Positions 35,558-45,921 of a DNA stretch of 64,000 nucleotides are shown piece after piece. Every line of letters starts with the position of its first letter. The first letter of the stretch is position 1. Source of the DNA: Alkalimarinus coralli (GTDB taxonomy: Bacteria > Pseudomonadota > Gammaproteobacteria > Pseudomonadales > Oleiphilaceae). Location: positions 3,598,001 through 3,662,000 of the forward strand of contig NZ_CP096016.1 of NCBI RefSeq assembly GCF_023650515.1, given 5' to 3'. The position numbers and the translations under genes were made by a program. The notes beneath the pieces were generated by a model, which was not told where the DNA came from, did no database searches, and was given only the letters and a program-made list of their open reading frames with translations.

Positions 35558-37867
35558 CTAAACCTTAAACGGGATTTCAATAACAAACTCGGTTCCTTTG
35601 TCATCGCTGCTTAACTCAATCGTACCGCCCAGCACGCCCGTCACAATATTGTGGACGATATGCAACCCCAACCCTGTTCCACCCTCACCTAAACGGGTAG
35701 TAAAGAATGGATCAAACACCTTATCAAGGTGCTCTTTGGCAATGCCTTTACCGGTATCTTTGATGCTGATTTTTACCCGCTCACCACTCACTTCTTGCGC
35801 TGAGACCAGCACAGTACCACTCGCTTTCGCCTCAAACCCGTGCAGCAGTGCATTATTGATCAGGTTGGTTACGACCTGGCTCAATGAACCGGGGAAACTT
35901 TCCAGCTCAATTCCCTCAGGAATCTCACTTTCCAGTATCACGGCACTTTTCTTAATAAGCGGCTTTAGCGTCATCAGAACTTCTTCCAAGTGCTGCTTTA
36001 ATTCAAACTTCCTTTTCTGCGCGCTGGTTTGATCCACCGCGACCTGCTTAAAACTGATAATAAGCTCAGCTGCCCGGTTCAGATTTTTGGTAACCAACTG
36101 TTCTGACTCTTTCGTTGTCTCCAAATAGCGCTCAAACATTGTCCGCTTAACCCGCCCTGCCCGATACTCTTCCTCAAACATTCGGGTCTGTTCCTCAAGC
36201 GTAGTAATGGCCATTAAGGCATTACCGATGGGCGTATTAAGCTCATGAGAGACCCCGGCAACCATTGCACCCAGTGCGGCTAGTTTATCCGCTCGCAGCA
36301 GTTCAGACTGCGTTCGTTTCAGGTTCTTCAACGCATGCTTTAGCTGCTCATTAGTGTTCGATAACGCCGTTGTACGGTCTGCAACACGCTGTTCGAGGCG
36401 GGTATTTAAGTCCTGTAACTCACCTTCGATGCGGCACTGTTCGGTAATATCTTCCACCAAACTTAAATATCCGATTAGCTCCCCATTATCATCCGCAATC
36501 GATGCATTAAATGAGCGGCACATAATAATATTGCCTGTTTCACTCTTAAACTGGTGCTCACCGATAAAACTTGATTCGGTTTTAAAACGTTCAGAAAGAG
36601 CGGCAAGCTGCTGCTGGTTTTCCTCTTGCGCGAGATAATCTATAGCACTGCTAACAGAGCCTTTGTCCAGAAAGCCCAGTATATTCTGGGCCACCCGATT
36701 CCACCGAATGACTTCCAGATGCTCATCCCACTCAATGACGGCAACAGGGCTCTGCTCGACTAATGCTCGATAGCGCTGTTCCTTCGCCGCCAGTGCAAGT
36801 TCTCTATTTTTAATTTGCTGCCCGGCATGAAGAATTTCTCGCCCAAGCGACTCTATCTCCTTAATTTTTGACGGGATCGGCTGCACATCATAATGCCCTG
36901 AGGTGATCGCTTCTGCCAGCTGCATATAGACCTTGAAGCGGCGGCTGAACACACCACCAACAATACCGGCCACAATAATTGCCACCAACATGCCTATCAG
37001 CAGTGCCACTAACAGGATAAGCCCTGATGTAATGATTGTTGAACGATAACTCGCTAACGTTTTGGATACGATAACAACCCAGCCGCTTTTATCGGTCAAA
37101 ATCAGTGAACCAAAATACTCTGTGCCCTGAAAACTAAAGGGGCCACTGGCTCCTCCCTGTTTGATCCCCTCTTTCACCAGAGGGATATTGCTTAAATTTA
37201 ATTGCTGATTATCGAGGCTGGAGTCAGGGTGAACCAGCAACTGGCCATCTCGATCCAGAATCATAATTTTTTGTTTGCTTTCCTTTGATAGAAATTGAGA
37301 GAGCTCCGGTAGCTCACCTATCGAGATCTCGGCAATCAGGGTTTGGTCGCCCATTGGAATTAAATATCCGGTTGATAAACGGCCACTGACAGCAGACAGA
37401 AACGTACCGTAATACCTCTCCTGCTGCTGATGGCGAGCATCGAGAAAGAACTTTTTGCGTGACATATCAAGACCGATATAGTTACCACGTAGTGGCTGGT
37501 ATAACTCGGGAAGACCAACTTGAGTCACCATCCCATCTTGGTCAGTGATATAGATCGCCTCATAAACCGCATTGCTGGCAGCCACATTATCTAACAATTG
37601 CTGAATATCTGTATCGCTATCCAAGAACGGCAAAAACTCCGAGAAACGCCTAAGCTCCCTTTTAGCCGACTCAAATCGCCCCTCTATTCTTGCTGTTATG
37701 GCTTGCGCTAGTGCTTCCTGTTCAAGGGTTTCCTGGCTCGACAGGTGAGGAAGCAGAAAGATACCCGCCAATACCGATACCACAATAACCGGGATGAGGG
37801 ACACCAACAAAAACTGCGATGATAAGAATGATTTAAGCGAAATATTACGCGCATTCCTATAGCTCAA
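35558..37867 (-). CDS. Cache-HAMP-PAS sensor histidine kinase
   Basis: 769 residues. TM1 about 15-35, a large periplasmic double Cache domain (about 40-270), TM2 about 275-300, HAMP, PAS (about 365-480), a coiled coil, HisKA with phospho-acceptor His in GVSHELNTPIGN (near 540), and HATPase with NNALLHGFE, DTGKGI and GEGGTGLGLHIV. It should autophosphorylate in response to a periplasmic signal. Its start overlaps the end of the upstream ligand-binding lipoprotein gene by four bases, so the two form a transcript with the response regulator. Confidence 0.94.
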   Translation of the reverse strand: MSYRNARNISLKSFLSSQFLLVSLIPVIVVSVLAGIFLLPHLSSQETLEQEALAQAITARIEGRFESAKRELRRFSEFLPFLDSDTDIQQLLDNVAASNAVYEAIYITDQDGMVTQVGLPELYQPLRGNYIGLDMSRKKFFLDARHQQQERYYGTFLSAVSGRLSTGYLIPMGDQTLIAEISIGELPELSQFLSKESKQKIMILDRDGQLLVHPDSSLDNQQLNLSNIPLVKEGIKQGGASGPFSFQGTEYFGSLILTDKSGWVVIVSKTLASYRSTIITSGLILLVALLIGMLVAIIVAGIVGGVFSRRFKVYMQLAEAITSGHYDVQPIPSKIKEIESLGREILHAGQQIKNRELALAAKEQRYRALVEQSPVAVIEWDEHLEVIRWNRVAQNILGFLDKGSVSSAIDYLAQEENQQQLAALSERFKTESSFIGEHQFKSETGNIIMCRSFNASIADDNGELIGYLSLVEDITEQCRIEGELQDLNTRLEQRVADRTTALSNTNEQLKHALKNLKRTQSELLRADKLAALGAMVAGVSHELNTPIGNALMAITTLEEQTRMFEEEYRAGRVKRTMFERYLETTKESEQLVTKNLNRAAELIISFKQVAVDQTSAQKRKFELKQHLEEVLMTLKPLIKKSAVILESEIPEGIELESFPGSLSQVVTNLINNALLHGFEAKASGTVLVSAQEVSGERVKISIKDTGKGIAKEHLDKVFDPFFTTRLGEGGTGLGLHIVHNIVTGVLGGTIELSSDDKGTEFVIEIPFKV

Positions 37868-38997
37868 TGTGTCACCCCTAACCGAAACTGACCATCAACG
37901 ATCTCGGTTAAATAGGTCTTACTTTTTGCATCGCCGAATGCATCAAACACCACCTTGCCAGACACGCCTGAAAAGGCCTTTATCCGCAAAATAGCCTGTT
38001 TCAGGCTTTCACCCTCCTGACAGGCCTCCAAACTATCCAAGACAACGTTCGTTGCATTAAATCCCACCAAGCCGGGAAAGCCGGGTGCATGACCAAAACG
38101 CTGATAATAAGCATTATAAAACGCCAGATATCCGGGGTTTTGGCTGTTTCTGTCAAAGTATTGCGGTACAACAGTATGCTCTACATAACGACCACCCAGC
38201 TCAATAAGTCGCTCGGTTCCGGCCCATTCCGAGGTGGCCAGCTGAATGCCTGGGTTCATCGTTCTTAACTGCTTCGATAGCAGTGCTGCATCGACTGAAT
38301 TAGCCACCATGACCACCGAATCCGGGTTTTCTTTCAATGCATCCGAGGCAATACGCTCAAACCTGACCTGATCACTTGATACAAAAGAGGTTTTACTGAC
38401 AATGTCGCCACCCAGTAGCTCAAACGCCTGCGAGAAGTCATGCATCCAGCTCTCTGAATAGGATTTGTTTTTCAGATCATAGATGATTGCCACACGCTCA
38501 GATTGCTTATGGGAGCGCAAATACTCAGCCGTTTCGGAAGCGTGATCCATGGTAGGAGACAGGGTTCTAAAAAACAGGTCATCCTTGCCTGCCAGTTCAT
38601 TTGTAGTGGCAGTGATGCCCATCGTTAAGGTACCGAACAATTCAGACACCGTGACGACTTCCAAAGCCATGGAACTCGTCATCGGCCCTAAAATAGCCTT
38701 TACGCCGGAGTCTGCCAGTTCTTTAGCGGCTCTTTTGGCGGTCGCCGCATCTTGTTTATCATCTTTCAGCAGCAGTTCAATGCTCTGGCCGTTAATCCCC
38801 CCGGCTGCATTTCGCTTTTCTACCGCCAGAATAACGCCATTGCGGCCAGCCACCCCCAAGTCCGCAACCCGCCCCGATGTTCCTCCGATAAAGCCAAGCT
38901 TCAACGGTTTTGACTCCCCACAGCCGGTGAGCGGAAGCAGAAGTAAGCCAATCATAGCCGAGATTATTATTCTTATCATAACCGCCATTACACCCAT
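37864..38997 (-). CDS. LivK-like ligand-binding lipoprotein, probably part of a sensor system
   Basis: 377 residues; the ATG at 38979 is a possible start too. Lipobox LPLTGC makes it a lipoprotein. The mature part is a type I periplasmic-binding fold of the branched-chain amino acid class: KLGFIGGTSGRVADLGVAGRNGV, LLLKDDKQDAATAKRAAKELAD. No ABC transporter genes are near. Because it is sandwiched between a kinase (4-bp overlap) and a response regulator (38 bp) on one strand, it most likely presents a small ligand to the kinase. Confidence 0.9.
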   Translation of the reverse strand: MGVMAVMIRIIISAMIGLLLLPLTGCGESKPLKLGFIGGTSGRVADLGVAGRNGVILAVEKRNAAGGINGQSIELLLKDDKQDAATAKRAAKELADSGVKAILGPMTSSMALEVVTVSELFGTLTMGITATTNELAGKDDLFFRTLSPTMDHASETAEYLRSHKQSERVAIIYDLKNKSYSESWMHDFSQAFELLGGDIVSKTSFVSSDQVRFERIASDALKENPDSVVMVANSVDAALLSKQLRTMNPGIQLATSEWAGTERLIELGGRYVEHTVVPQYFDRNSQNPGYLAFYNAYYQRFGHAPGFPGLVGFNATNVVLDSLEACQEGESLKQAILRIKAFSGVSGKVVFDAFGDAKSKTYLTEIVDGQFRLGVTH

Positions 38998-39034
38998 CCA
39001 GTCTTGTTGTGAGAGCGTGAGTTACCTCTGATCG

Positions 39035-41272
39035 CTATGCCAGTCGCTGCTCTTGCTCTCTCAGCCATTCCAGCAGCCAGGTCTCTTCTAATGGCCGGGC
39101 ATATAAATACCCTTGTGCTTCATCACAGTTAATTCGTTTTAGCCATGCAGCCTGCTCTTCCGTTTCAACCCCTTCAGCGATAACGTCCAAATCAAGGTCT
39201 TTAGCAAGGTTAACGATCATTTCAGGGAGCCTTGGATCAGCGGAGTCACCCTGCAATTTGTCAATAAACGATTTATCTATCTTTAACCGGTGAACCTCCA
39301 GGCGTTCCAGATAACTCAGCGATGAAAATCCGGTACCAAAATCATCTATCGCGATCTTAATGCCCCTTTTGGCAATTGATGAGAGCGTTTTACTAACGGC
39401 AACTCTGTCAATCATCGCAACCGACTCGGTTACCTCAAGCTCTATGTCATGAGGGTCAACGCCGGTTTCAGCGATTGCCCGATCCAGCACGTTCAAGAAC
39501 TCAGGATGCCGGAACTGGGCCATTGATACGTTGATCCCCATTCTCAGCTTAAACGAGGTCTGACTCTGCAAACGCTGCAATTGAAGCATGGCGGTGCGCA
39601 GAACCCACTCACCCAAGTGAATAATCAACCCCGAGCTCTCAGCCAGTGGTATAAAGCGGTCAGGAGGAACCATCTCCCCCTTTTCTGTACGCCAGCGTAA
39701 AAGTGCTTCAACCCCCACTGGTCGACCATCAGGCACCGTGACCTGCGGTTGATAGACCATAAACAGGCGGTCATGATCAAACGCCTTTCTTAAGTTGTGC
39801 AGCAAACGAACCCGTGTTTCAGTCTCCATCTCCATTGCGCGGGTAAAGTAGCAGTGGCTCCCTCTAAGAGACTCTTTCGCTTTCTTTAATGCAATATTGG
39901 CTTTTTTCAGTGCTTCCTGACCGCTCTCCACTTTCTCATCCAGGTCATACATACCCAGCGTAACCGAGATGAGCTGCTCCTGGTCTGCGATGGAGAACGG
40001 TGAATAGAATATCCCTCTTACGGTATCCGGTGTCAGCGCCTCTCGTTCCCCAACCAGGCCAAACACATCACCGGATATTCTGGCGACAAAACTGTCATCA
40101 AGCACCTCACCCAGCCTCAGAGCCACGGCACCAAGCAGAAAGTCTCCGTTAGTAATACCAATGGTATCGTTAATCGCGCTAAATTGGTCAACATCCACCA
40201 GCACGACCGAGGCATCTATGCCTTTGCTCTTATACTCATCGATACGATTGACAAAGGCCAACCGGTTGGGAATATCAAGCAGTGAGTCAAAATAAGCGTA
40301 GTGGTGCAGTTTTGACAGCATTAAAACATTGTTCAGACAGACCGAAATATTAGAACAGAATACATCCAGTAAGCGTTTTTCGGTGTCATCGAGTTTGCGT
40401 GTCTGGTCGAGAAAAGCGACCAAGTCATTGCCTGATTGGCCGGAAAAGTAGAGCACTATGGCGTTATCTAATAGCAAGTTTTGCTGTTGCTCAATGCAGT
40501 TTTTCAGTGCCTGCATAACGGTGGGCTGCTGTAGCTCATTGAGTGGCTTATTAATCGCTGATCGGTATCTGCCCGAAGCAGCAACAATGGTATATCCCAT
40601 ACCGATATCAGCATCATCACTAGACGTGCGGGTGCACACAATGCCGTCGTCCGACAGGCCTAAAAGCTCTGATAACTGTTTGATAATTCCCAGTGAAAAC
40701 TCGTCAAAGCCTTTGCTGTTGATCAACTTGCCTGACGACTGGGTGATTAATTCAAGCCCTTTCCGGCTGGCCTCCAATGCACGTATCTGTGAATACGAAC
40801 GAATTACAGAAGTTAGTGTGGTATAAAGCTTGGTGTGCGTTAGCTCGCTTTTGTTGCGGTAATCATTAATATCATAATCACGTATCGCCTCTAACTCAGG
40901 GGCATAACCGGGCTGCCCGGTACGCAGAACAATTCGCAGATCCACCAGCCCGAGTTCATTGCGAATTTTATCAACTATATCAAGACCGGCGTGATCATCT
41001 TCCATGACTACATCCAGCAGCACGACGGCAATGCCCTTTTCTTTACCAAGAACGTCGAGCGCTTCTTCTGCAGTATAGGCCTTGAGAAGCTCTACTGGCT
41101 TACCCAGTATCTCTACCCGATCCAATGCCAATTGTGTCGTGACATGAACATCCTCATCATCATCAACACTGAGCACGCGCCATGGATCAGACTTGTTAGA
41201 TAAATGACCTGTCTGTGAGTCGACGTCATCTTCCAGGAATGTAAGAAGCTCGTCTTCGGAATGCTCTGACAT
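39035..41272 (-). CDS. REC-DUF3369-GGDEF-EAL response regulator
   Basis: 745 residues. Receiver domain about 30-150 with phospho-acceptor Asp in VVLLDVVME; DUF3369 (a GAF-like linker) about 165-310; GGDEF domain about 325-480 with a degenerate active site (RISGDVFGLVG instead of GGDEF); EAL domain about 495-740 with GVEALLRW, ELEVTESVAM and IAIDDFGTGFSSLSYL intact. So it probably degrades cyclic di-GMP and does not make it. It is the first gene of the operon with the binding lipoprotein and kinase. Confidence 0.93.
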   Translation of the reverse strand: MSEHSEDELLTFLEDDVDSQTGHLSNKSDPWRVLSVDDDEDVHVTTQLALDRVEILGKPVELLKAYTAEEALDVLGKEKGIAVVLLDVVMEDDHAGLDIVDKIRNELGLVDLRIVLRTGQPGYAPELEAIRDYDINDYRNKSELTHTKLYTTLTSVIRSYSQIRALEASRKGLELITQSSGKLINSKGFDEFSLGIIKQLSELLGLSDDGIVCTRTSSDDADIGMGYTIVAASGRYRSAINKPLNELQQPTVMQALKNCIEQQQNLLLDNAIVLYFSGQSGNDLVAFLDQTRKLDDTEKRLLDVFCSNISVCLNNVLMLSKLHHYAYFDSLLDIPNRLAFVNRIDEYKSKGIDASVVLVDVDQFSAINDTIGITNGDFLLGAVALRLGEVLDDSFVARISGDVFGLVGEREALTPDTVRGIFYSPFSIADQEQLISVTLGMYDLDEKVESGQEALKKANIALKKAKESLRGSHCYFTRAMEMETETRVRLLHNLRKAFDHDRLFMVYQPQVTVPDGRPVGVEALLRWRTEKGEMVPPDRFIPLAESSGLIIHLGEWVLRTAMLQLQRLQSQTSFKLRMGINVSMAQFRHPEFLNVLDRAIAETGVDPHDIELEVTESVAMIDRVAVSKTLSSIAKRGIKIAIDDFGTGFSSLSYLERLEVHRLKIDKSFIDKLQGDSADPRLPEMIVNLAKDLDLDVIAEGVETEEQAAWLKRINCDEAQGYLYARPLEETWLLEWLREQEQRLA

Positions 41273-41304
41273 AGGCTAAAATAATCACGTTAACAAATAA
41301 AAAA

Positions 41305-41320
41305 CCGCTATTTGAAGCGG
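41305..41320 (-). terminator. Intrinsic terminator of the transglycosylase-like gene
   Basis: On the minus strand CCGCT and AGCGG form a short stem followed by TTTTTTATTT. It lies between the stop of the lipoprotein gene at 41467 and the response regulator start. Confidence 0.6.
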
Positions 41321-41466
41321 CCGCTGTCGTCGACTCGTTCAGAGTCCAACGCTTCTTAAACAATACCGTAATGTACAACTATAAGTATGGTTGATTTCCA
41401 GAGTTGGTCAACAGAAAGAGGGCCTGAGAACTAACCGGATAGTTAACTCAAAACGGCGGATGGCCA

Positions 41467-42105
41467 TCAAAAAAACGTCCGCATAAACCAGTTGCGGCTC
41501 AGCTCATCTTTGCACCCCCAGTACTGCTGGCTATAACGCTTGGCTCTGGCATCTACTTTTCGCGCGACCTTTTTCAACCAAGGCTTTTTGTTATAGGTTT
41601 TTCTTCGGTACCCTCCATGGCCTTCGTGGTAGTTCAAGTATTGATGATAAGCATCCCACTTTGAGACCTTATTAACCCGGTTCGTTTTGTGGATATACCA
41701 CCCCATGAAATCAATTGCATCATGAAAGTCTCCCCGGTCGGCAAACCAGTTTCCTGTTTCATCAATATACTCGTCCCAGGTCATCTCTTTGGCCTGTGCA
41801 TAACCATAGGCATCACTGGCTCGGCCAATAGGAATGATCCATAACACATACTGCATAGGCGGGGCAGCATCATACTTAAATGAGGACTCCTGATACATAA
41901 TCGCCATTGGCACATGAACCGGTGCCCCCCATTTATCGCGGGAGTCAATGGCGGCTTCGTACCAGTCCCGGTTTTCTTCAAAAATGGAGCAGAGATTATC
42001 CGGGTTTGTCGGCGGTGAGGCAGCACAACCCGACAGCAGCATTAGTGCTAGTAGCACGCCGCCACTATTTAGCAGGTGGCGGAGGAATATTGTTTTTGTT
42101 TTCAT
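41467..42105 (-). CDS. Lytic transglycosylase-like lipoprotein
   Basis: 212 residues. Lipobox MLLSGC near residue 27. The domain starts with VPMAIMYQESSFKYDA, where the Glu is in the place of the catalytic Glu of SLT-type transglycosylases; SDAYGYAQAKEMTWDEY then matches the GYAQ part of that fold. The C-terminus is basic and Trp-rich. It probably cleaves peptidoglycan from the periplasmic face of a membrane. It is separated from ptsP by 53 bp and could be cotranscribed with it. Confidence 0.85.
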   Translation of the reverse strand: MKTKTIFLRHLLNSGGVLLALMLLSGCAASPPTNPDNLCSIFEENRDWYEAAIDSRDKWGAPVHVPMAIMYQESSFKYDAAPPMQYVLWIIPIGRASDAYGYAQAKEMTWDEYIDETGNWFADRGDFHDAIDFMGWYIHKTNRVNKVSKWDAYHQYLNYHEGHGGYRRKTYNKKPWLKKVARKVDARAKRYSQQYWGCKDELSRNWFMRTFF

Positions 42106-42158
42106 ATTTTCTTAGTGTTTATACAGCTTATCGGCGTTTTTTCAGCAACCGCTTTTAA

Positions 42159-44429
42159 TTAACTCCCGGCGCGGATCAAACCTGCCAGACCTGCCTGTAT
42201 CAGCTCTGACTCCAGTATTTCTCGAATGCTATCTTCGCTCTCAAGTGCGAGCACCTTTCTTAGGAGAGATTCAGCTCGCTTTCGGGTGATAGTGCGGATA
42301 ACCCATTTAATTTTAGGCAGGTTAAACGCGCTCATGCTGAGGGTATCGATACCCATGCCCAGAAGCAACAGGACTGCCGCAGGGTCGGCGGCCATTTCAC
42401 CGCAGACTGACACTTTTAGGCGGTGCCGATGAGCTATCCTGACAATACGGTGAATACTATGTACAACAGCCGGGTTTAAATAGTTATAGAGTGAAGACAC
42501 CTTGGGGTTGTTGCGGTCTACCGCCAATAGATATTGGGTTAAGTCGTTTGAGCCAATCGAAATAAAGTCGACCCTTTTTGCCAGCTGCTCCAGAATCATC
42601 ATTGCCGAAGGCACTTCAATCATAATGCCGGTCGATGGTCGCTTCACTTTGAGCCCTTCTTCCTGTAGCTGGCTTATTGCCTCGTCAAGCAGTAATTTAA
42701 AAGCATCAACCTCTTCAACCCGGCTTACCATCGGCAGCATTATTTTCATATTATCCAATCCAATGGATGCCCTCAGCAGCGCACGAATCTGGGTAATAAA
42801 AATGCCCCCATTATCAAGGGTAAAACGAATACCTCGCCATCCGAGATAAGGATTCTCTTCAGTAAAACCAAAATACGGCAGCGCTTTATCTCCGCCGATA
42901 TCCAATGTTCGCATATAGACTGAACGGGGAGCGTAAGCCTGTAGTACTTCCCGGTAGATTTTCGCCTGCTCCTCTTCCGAGGGAAATGTATCATGGAGCA
43001 TAAAGGGTATCTCTGAACGGTACAGCCCCACGCCCTCAGCCCCTCGTTCAAGACCCGGCGAAATATCAGCCAATAATCCTGTGTTTGCATATAGGTTAAT
43101 GCGATGGTTGTCAGGTGTGGTGGCCGGCAAGTCTTTAAACTTATCCAGCCCCCGAACCAGCTTTTTCTCTTGTTCGATCAGCCGCTGATACTCTTGTTGC
43201 AGAGGTTCACTGGCATTAAAAATAACTTGGGCGCGGTAACCATCCATCACAGCAGTCTGCTGATCTACCTTGCTACGCGTGATATTGCCAATACCCATAA
43301 CGGCCGTAACACCCAGCGCATTGGCCAAAATCGCAGTGTGAGAGAGTGATGAGCCTTCCATACAGACAATACCGGCAAGCTTATCAACCGGAAACTGGGC
43401 AATTTCTGTGATGCTCACTAGTTTGGATACTAAAATAACAGGCTCATCAGGTAGCTCAATCTCATGATGATAGGCATTCATGCGGGCATAAATACGCGAG
43501 CCAATATGGCGAATATCTTCCGCTCTTGCCCTGAGATAGGCATCGTCCATGCGCTCGAATTCCTGGGCGTGATTTTCAATGGTGTGCTTCAAAGCAGACG
43601 CGGCAGAAAAGCCTTCTTTGATACGTTCCTCAGTCTGCTTCGCAATCATGTCGTTATCGAGCATCATCAGGTATACACCAAATAACGCGTGAACATCTTG
43701 AGGTACACTTGATGCCAATTTGTCGCCGCCAGATTGCACTTCTAACTTTACGTCTTCAAGTGCATCACGAAACAGTTTTATCTCTTCTTCCTGATTCTCA
43801 CAGGGCTCATCTTTAATGGTTTTCAGGTCATTAAAAGGGGCGAGAAAATGAACCTTACCAATGGATATACCCGCTGCGCCTTTAACCCCCAGCACTTTAA
43901 TCTGGTCATTAAGCTCGCCACTCGCTAGTGCGGTCAATTTCTCCTGGCTCAAAACCGTTTTCAAAGGGCCTGCAAGCTGGGCGGCGATGGTAATTAAAAA
44001 TGCTTCTTCCTCGACTGAAAAGCAGCGCTTTTCGCGGCTTTGAATGACTAAAACGCCAATGACTCTGCGAAAACTGATAATCGGTACCCCCAAAAAGCCT
44101 GCAAAGTGCTCTTCGCCGGTCTCGGGAAAGTAACGATAGCTTGAATGGGTAGAACCGTCATTAAGATTCAGCAGGCTTTGATGCTTGCAGATGTGACCAA
44201 CCAGCCCTTCCCCGGTACGCATTCGAACCTTGCCAACGGCTTCATCTGCCAGACCTTCTGTGGCAACCAACACCCAATCGTCTTGCTCTTCATCGGCTAG
44301 ATAGATGCTGCACACATCAGAGCTCGTCACCTCTTTAACTCGGGTAACAATAAGATGGAGCAACTCATCGGCCGATGAGAGTTCACCAGCTTCCTGAAAA
44401 ATTTTCCTGAGTGCCTGTAGTGGCTCCAT
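42159..44429 (-). CDS. ptsP: PtsP, enzyme I of the nitrogen phosphotransferase system
   Basis: 756 residues. N-terminal GAF domain (about 15-160), then the PEP-protein phosphotransferase part: swivelling domain with phospho-His in GSSLSHTAILA, and the C-terminal PEP-binding barrel (RSEIPFM, GWRGIRFTL, FISIGSNDLTQYLLAVDR, SVCGEMA). It phosphorylates the NPr protein in response to nitrogen and PEP status. In related bacteria ptsP often follows rppH, but the gene upstream here is trpB, divergent. No ptsO or ptsN in the window. Confidence 0.95.
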   Translation of the reverse strand: MEPLQALRKIFQEAGELSSADELLHLIVTRVKEVTSSDVCSIYLADEEQDDWVLVATEGLADEAVGKVRMRTGEGLVGHICKHQSLLNLNDGSTHSSYRYFPETGEEHFAGFLGVPIISFRRVIGVLVIQSREKRCFSVEEEAFLITIAAQLAGPLKTVLSQEKLTALASGELNDQIKVLGVKGAAGISIGKVHFLAPFNDLKTIKDEPCENQEEEIKLFRDALEDVKLEVQSGGDKLASSVPQDVHALFGVYLMMLDNDMIAKQTEERIKEGFSAASALKHTIENHAQEFERMDDAYLRARAEDIRHIGSRIYARMNAYHHEIELPDEPVILVSKLVSITEIAQFPVDKLAGIVCMEGSSLSHTAILANALGVTAVMGIGNITRSKVDQQTAVMDGYRAQVIFNASEPLQQEYQRLIEQEKKLVRGLDKFKDLPATTPDNHRINLYANTGLLADISPGLERGAEGVGLYRSEIPFMLHDTFPSEEEQAKIYREVLQAYAPRSVYMRTLDIGGDKALPYFGFTEENPYLGWRGIRFTLDNGGIFITQIRALLRASIGLDNMKIMLPMVSRVEEVDAFKLLLDEAISQLQEEGLKVKRPSTGIMIEVPSAMMILEQLAKRVDFISIGSNDLTQYLLAVDRNNPKVSSLYNYLNPAVVHSIHRIVRIAHRHRLKVSVCGEMAADPAAVLLLLGMGIDTLSMSAFNLPKIKWVIRTITRKRAESLLRKVLALESEDSIREILESELIQAGLAGLIRAGS

Positions 44430-44584
44430 AGTGTGTTTCCTTGGAAATTTGAGGGCTATGTATAAGTATTCTATGAAAAAAGGTTGCTTTCGTCTTGTGT
44501 GGCGTCAATTTTATTATTACCTGGCGCGATAGAATTAATGGCATGAGAGAAACCTTTTAACACCAGCAAATCGGAGGGATCAAC

Positions 44585-45781
44585 GTGTCACTTAACGACA
44601 ACATGCCAGACCAGCGCGGATATTTTGGAGAGTACGGCGGCCAGATCGTGCCTCCTGAGCTGCAAGCCGTCATGAATGAAATTGACCTGGCCTATGAAGA
44701 AATCCGCAAAACCCAGGAGTTTCAAGATCAACTTTCTGAGCTATATGCAAAATATGTTGGACGACCCAGCCCAATATTTCACGCTAAACGCCTGACAGAA
44801 AAAGCAGGTGGCGCGCAGATTTTCTTAAAACGAGAAGACCTGAACCATACCGGTGCGCATAAAATCAATCACTGCCTCGGTGAAGCCCTGCTCGCCAAGT
44901 TCATGGGTAAAACCAAAGTGCTGGCAGAAACGGGCGCAGGTCAGCATGGCGTCGCATTAGCCAGTGCCTGCGCGCTAATTGGCATTCCCTGCGAGATTCA
45001 TATGGGGGCCATCGATATTGCCAAAGAGCACCCCAATGTTGTGAAGATGAAAATACTGGGCTGCAAAATAGTCTCTGTTGATCGAGGCACGCAAACACTG
45101 AAAGATGCGGTAGACAGTGCATTTGAGGAGTACCTGAAAGACCCTCAAAACTACTTCTACGCGATAGGCTCAGTGGTTGGCCCTCACCCCTTCCCCAAGA
45201 TGGTTCGCGATTTCCAAAGTATTATCGGCAAAGAGGCCCGCCAACAGTTTCAACAACAAAATGGCCAACTGCCTGATGTGGTGATGGCCTGCGTAGGCGG
45301 TGGCTCTAATGCAATGGGTATGTTCAGTGCTTTTTTAGACGATGAGAATGTCGAGCTGGTGGGTATTGAACCGGCCGGCAAAGGTTTGGATACCCCTGAT
45401 CATGCAGCCACAATGACCCTCGGTACAAAAGGGGCTATTCATGGTTTTGAATGCTTAACGTTGCAAGATGAAAATGGTGAACCGTTACCCGTATACTCTA
45501 TTGCATCGGGCTTGGATTACCCAGGCGTTGGCCCGCAACACTGCCACCTGAAAGACATTAAGCGGGTTCGTTATGAAGCCATTAATGATCAGGAGTGTCT
45601 GGATGCGTTTATATCGCTTTCCCGTTGCGAAGGGATTATTCCGGCACTTGAAAGTGCTCATGCTGTAGCTTACGCAACAAAGCTTGCTGCAACATTTCCT
45701 GCAGACAAAACCATTCTGGTCAACCTGTCTGGCCGGGGTGATAAAGATGCAGATTTTGTTGCCGAGAAGTTAGCACTATAA
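44585..45781 (+). CDS. trpB: Tryptophan synthase beta-chain homologue, stand-alone
   Basis: 398 residues from GTG at 44585 with GGAGGG upstream. The PLP lysine is Lys93 in [10 protein letters not shown]; canonical enzymes have [14 protein letters not shown] and the phosphate loop GGGSNAMG are present. The segment following, [26 protein letters not shown], differs from usual TrpB, which reads VYMGAEDxxRQ. There is no trpA beside it. It should condense indole (or a similar nucleophile) with serine, perhaps without an alpha subunit. Confidence 0.87.
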   Translation: MSLNDNMPDQRGYFGEYGGQIVPPELQAVMNEIDLAYEEIRKTQEFQDQLSELYAKYVGRPSPIFHAKRLTEKAGGAQIFLKREDLNHTGAHKINHCLGEALLAKFMGKTKVLAETGAGQHGVALASACALIGIPCEIHMGAIDIAKEHPNVVKMKILGCKIVSVDRGTQTLKDAVDSAFEEYLKDPQNYFYAIGSVVGPHPFPKMVRDFQSIIGKEARQQFQQQNGQLPDVVMACVGGGSNAMGMFSAFLDDENVELVGIEPAGKGLDTPDHAATMTLGTKGAIHGFECLTLQDENGEPLPVYSIASGLDYPGVGPQHCHLKDIKRVRYEAINDQECLDAFISLSRCEGIIPALESAHAVAYATKLAATFPADKTILVNLSGRGDKDADFVAEKLAL

Positions 45782-45921
45782 ATTGGAGGCCTTGTTCAGC
45801 AAACTAAGTGGAACCAAGCCTCACCTAAATACCTGCTGACAGGCTATAGCTATCCACAAAATAGACCATTGAAGAGTCTTTTTTGTGGATGGATCACGTT
45901 GGTCTTATCACTTGTCTGAGA
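45782..45921. other. Intergenic region with an inverted repeat after trpB
   Basis: ATCCACAAAA (about 45852-45861) and TTTTTTGTGGAT (to 45890) can form a long-loop hairpin. It lies downstream of trpB and may end its transcript. Confidence 0.4.
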
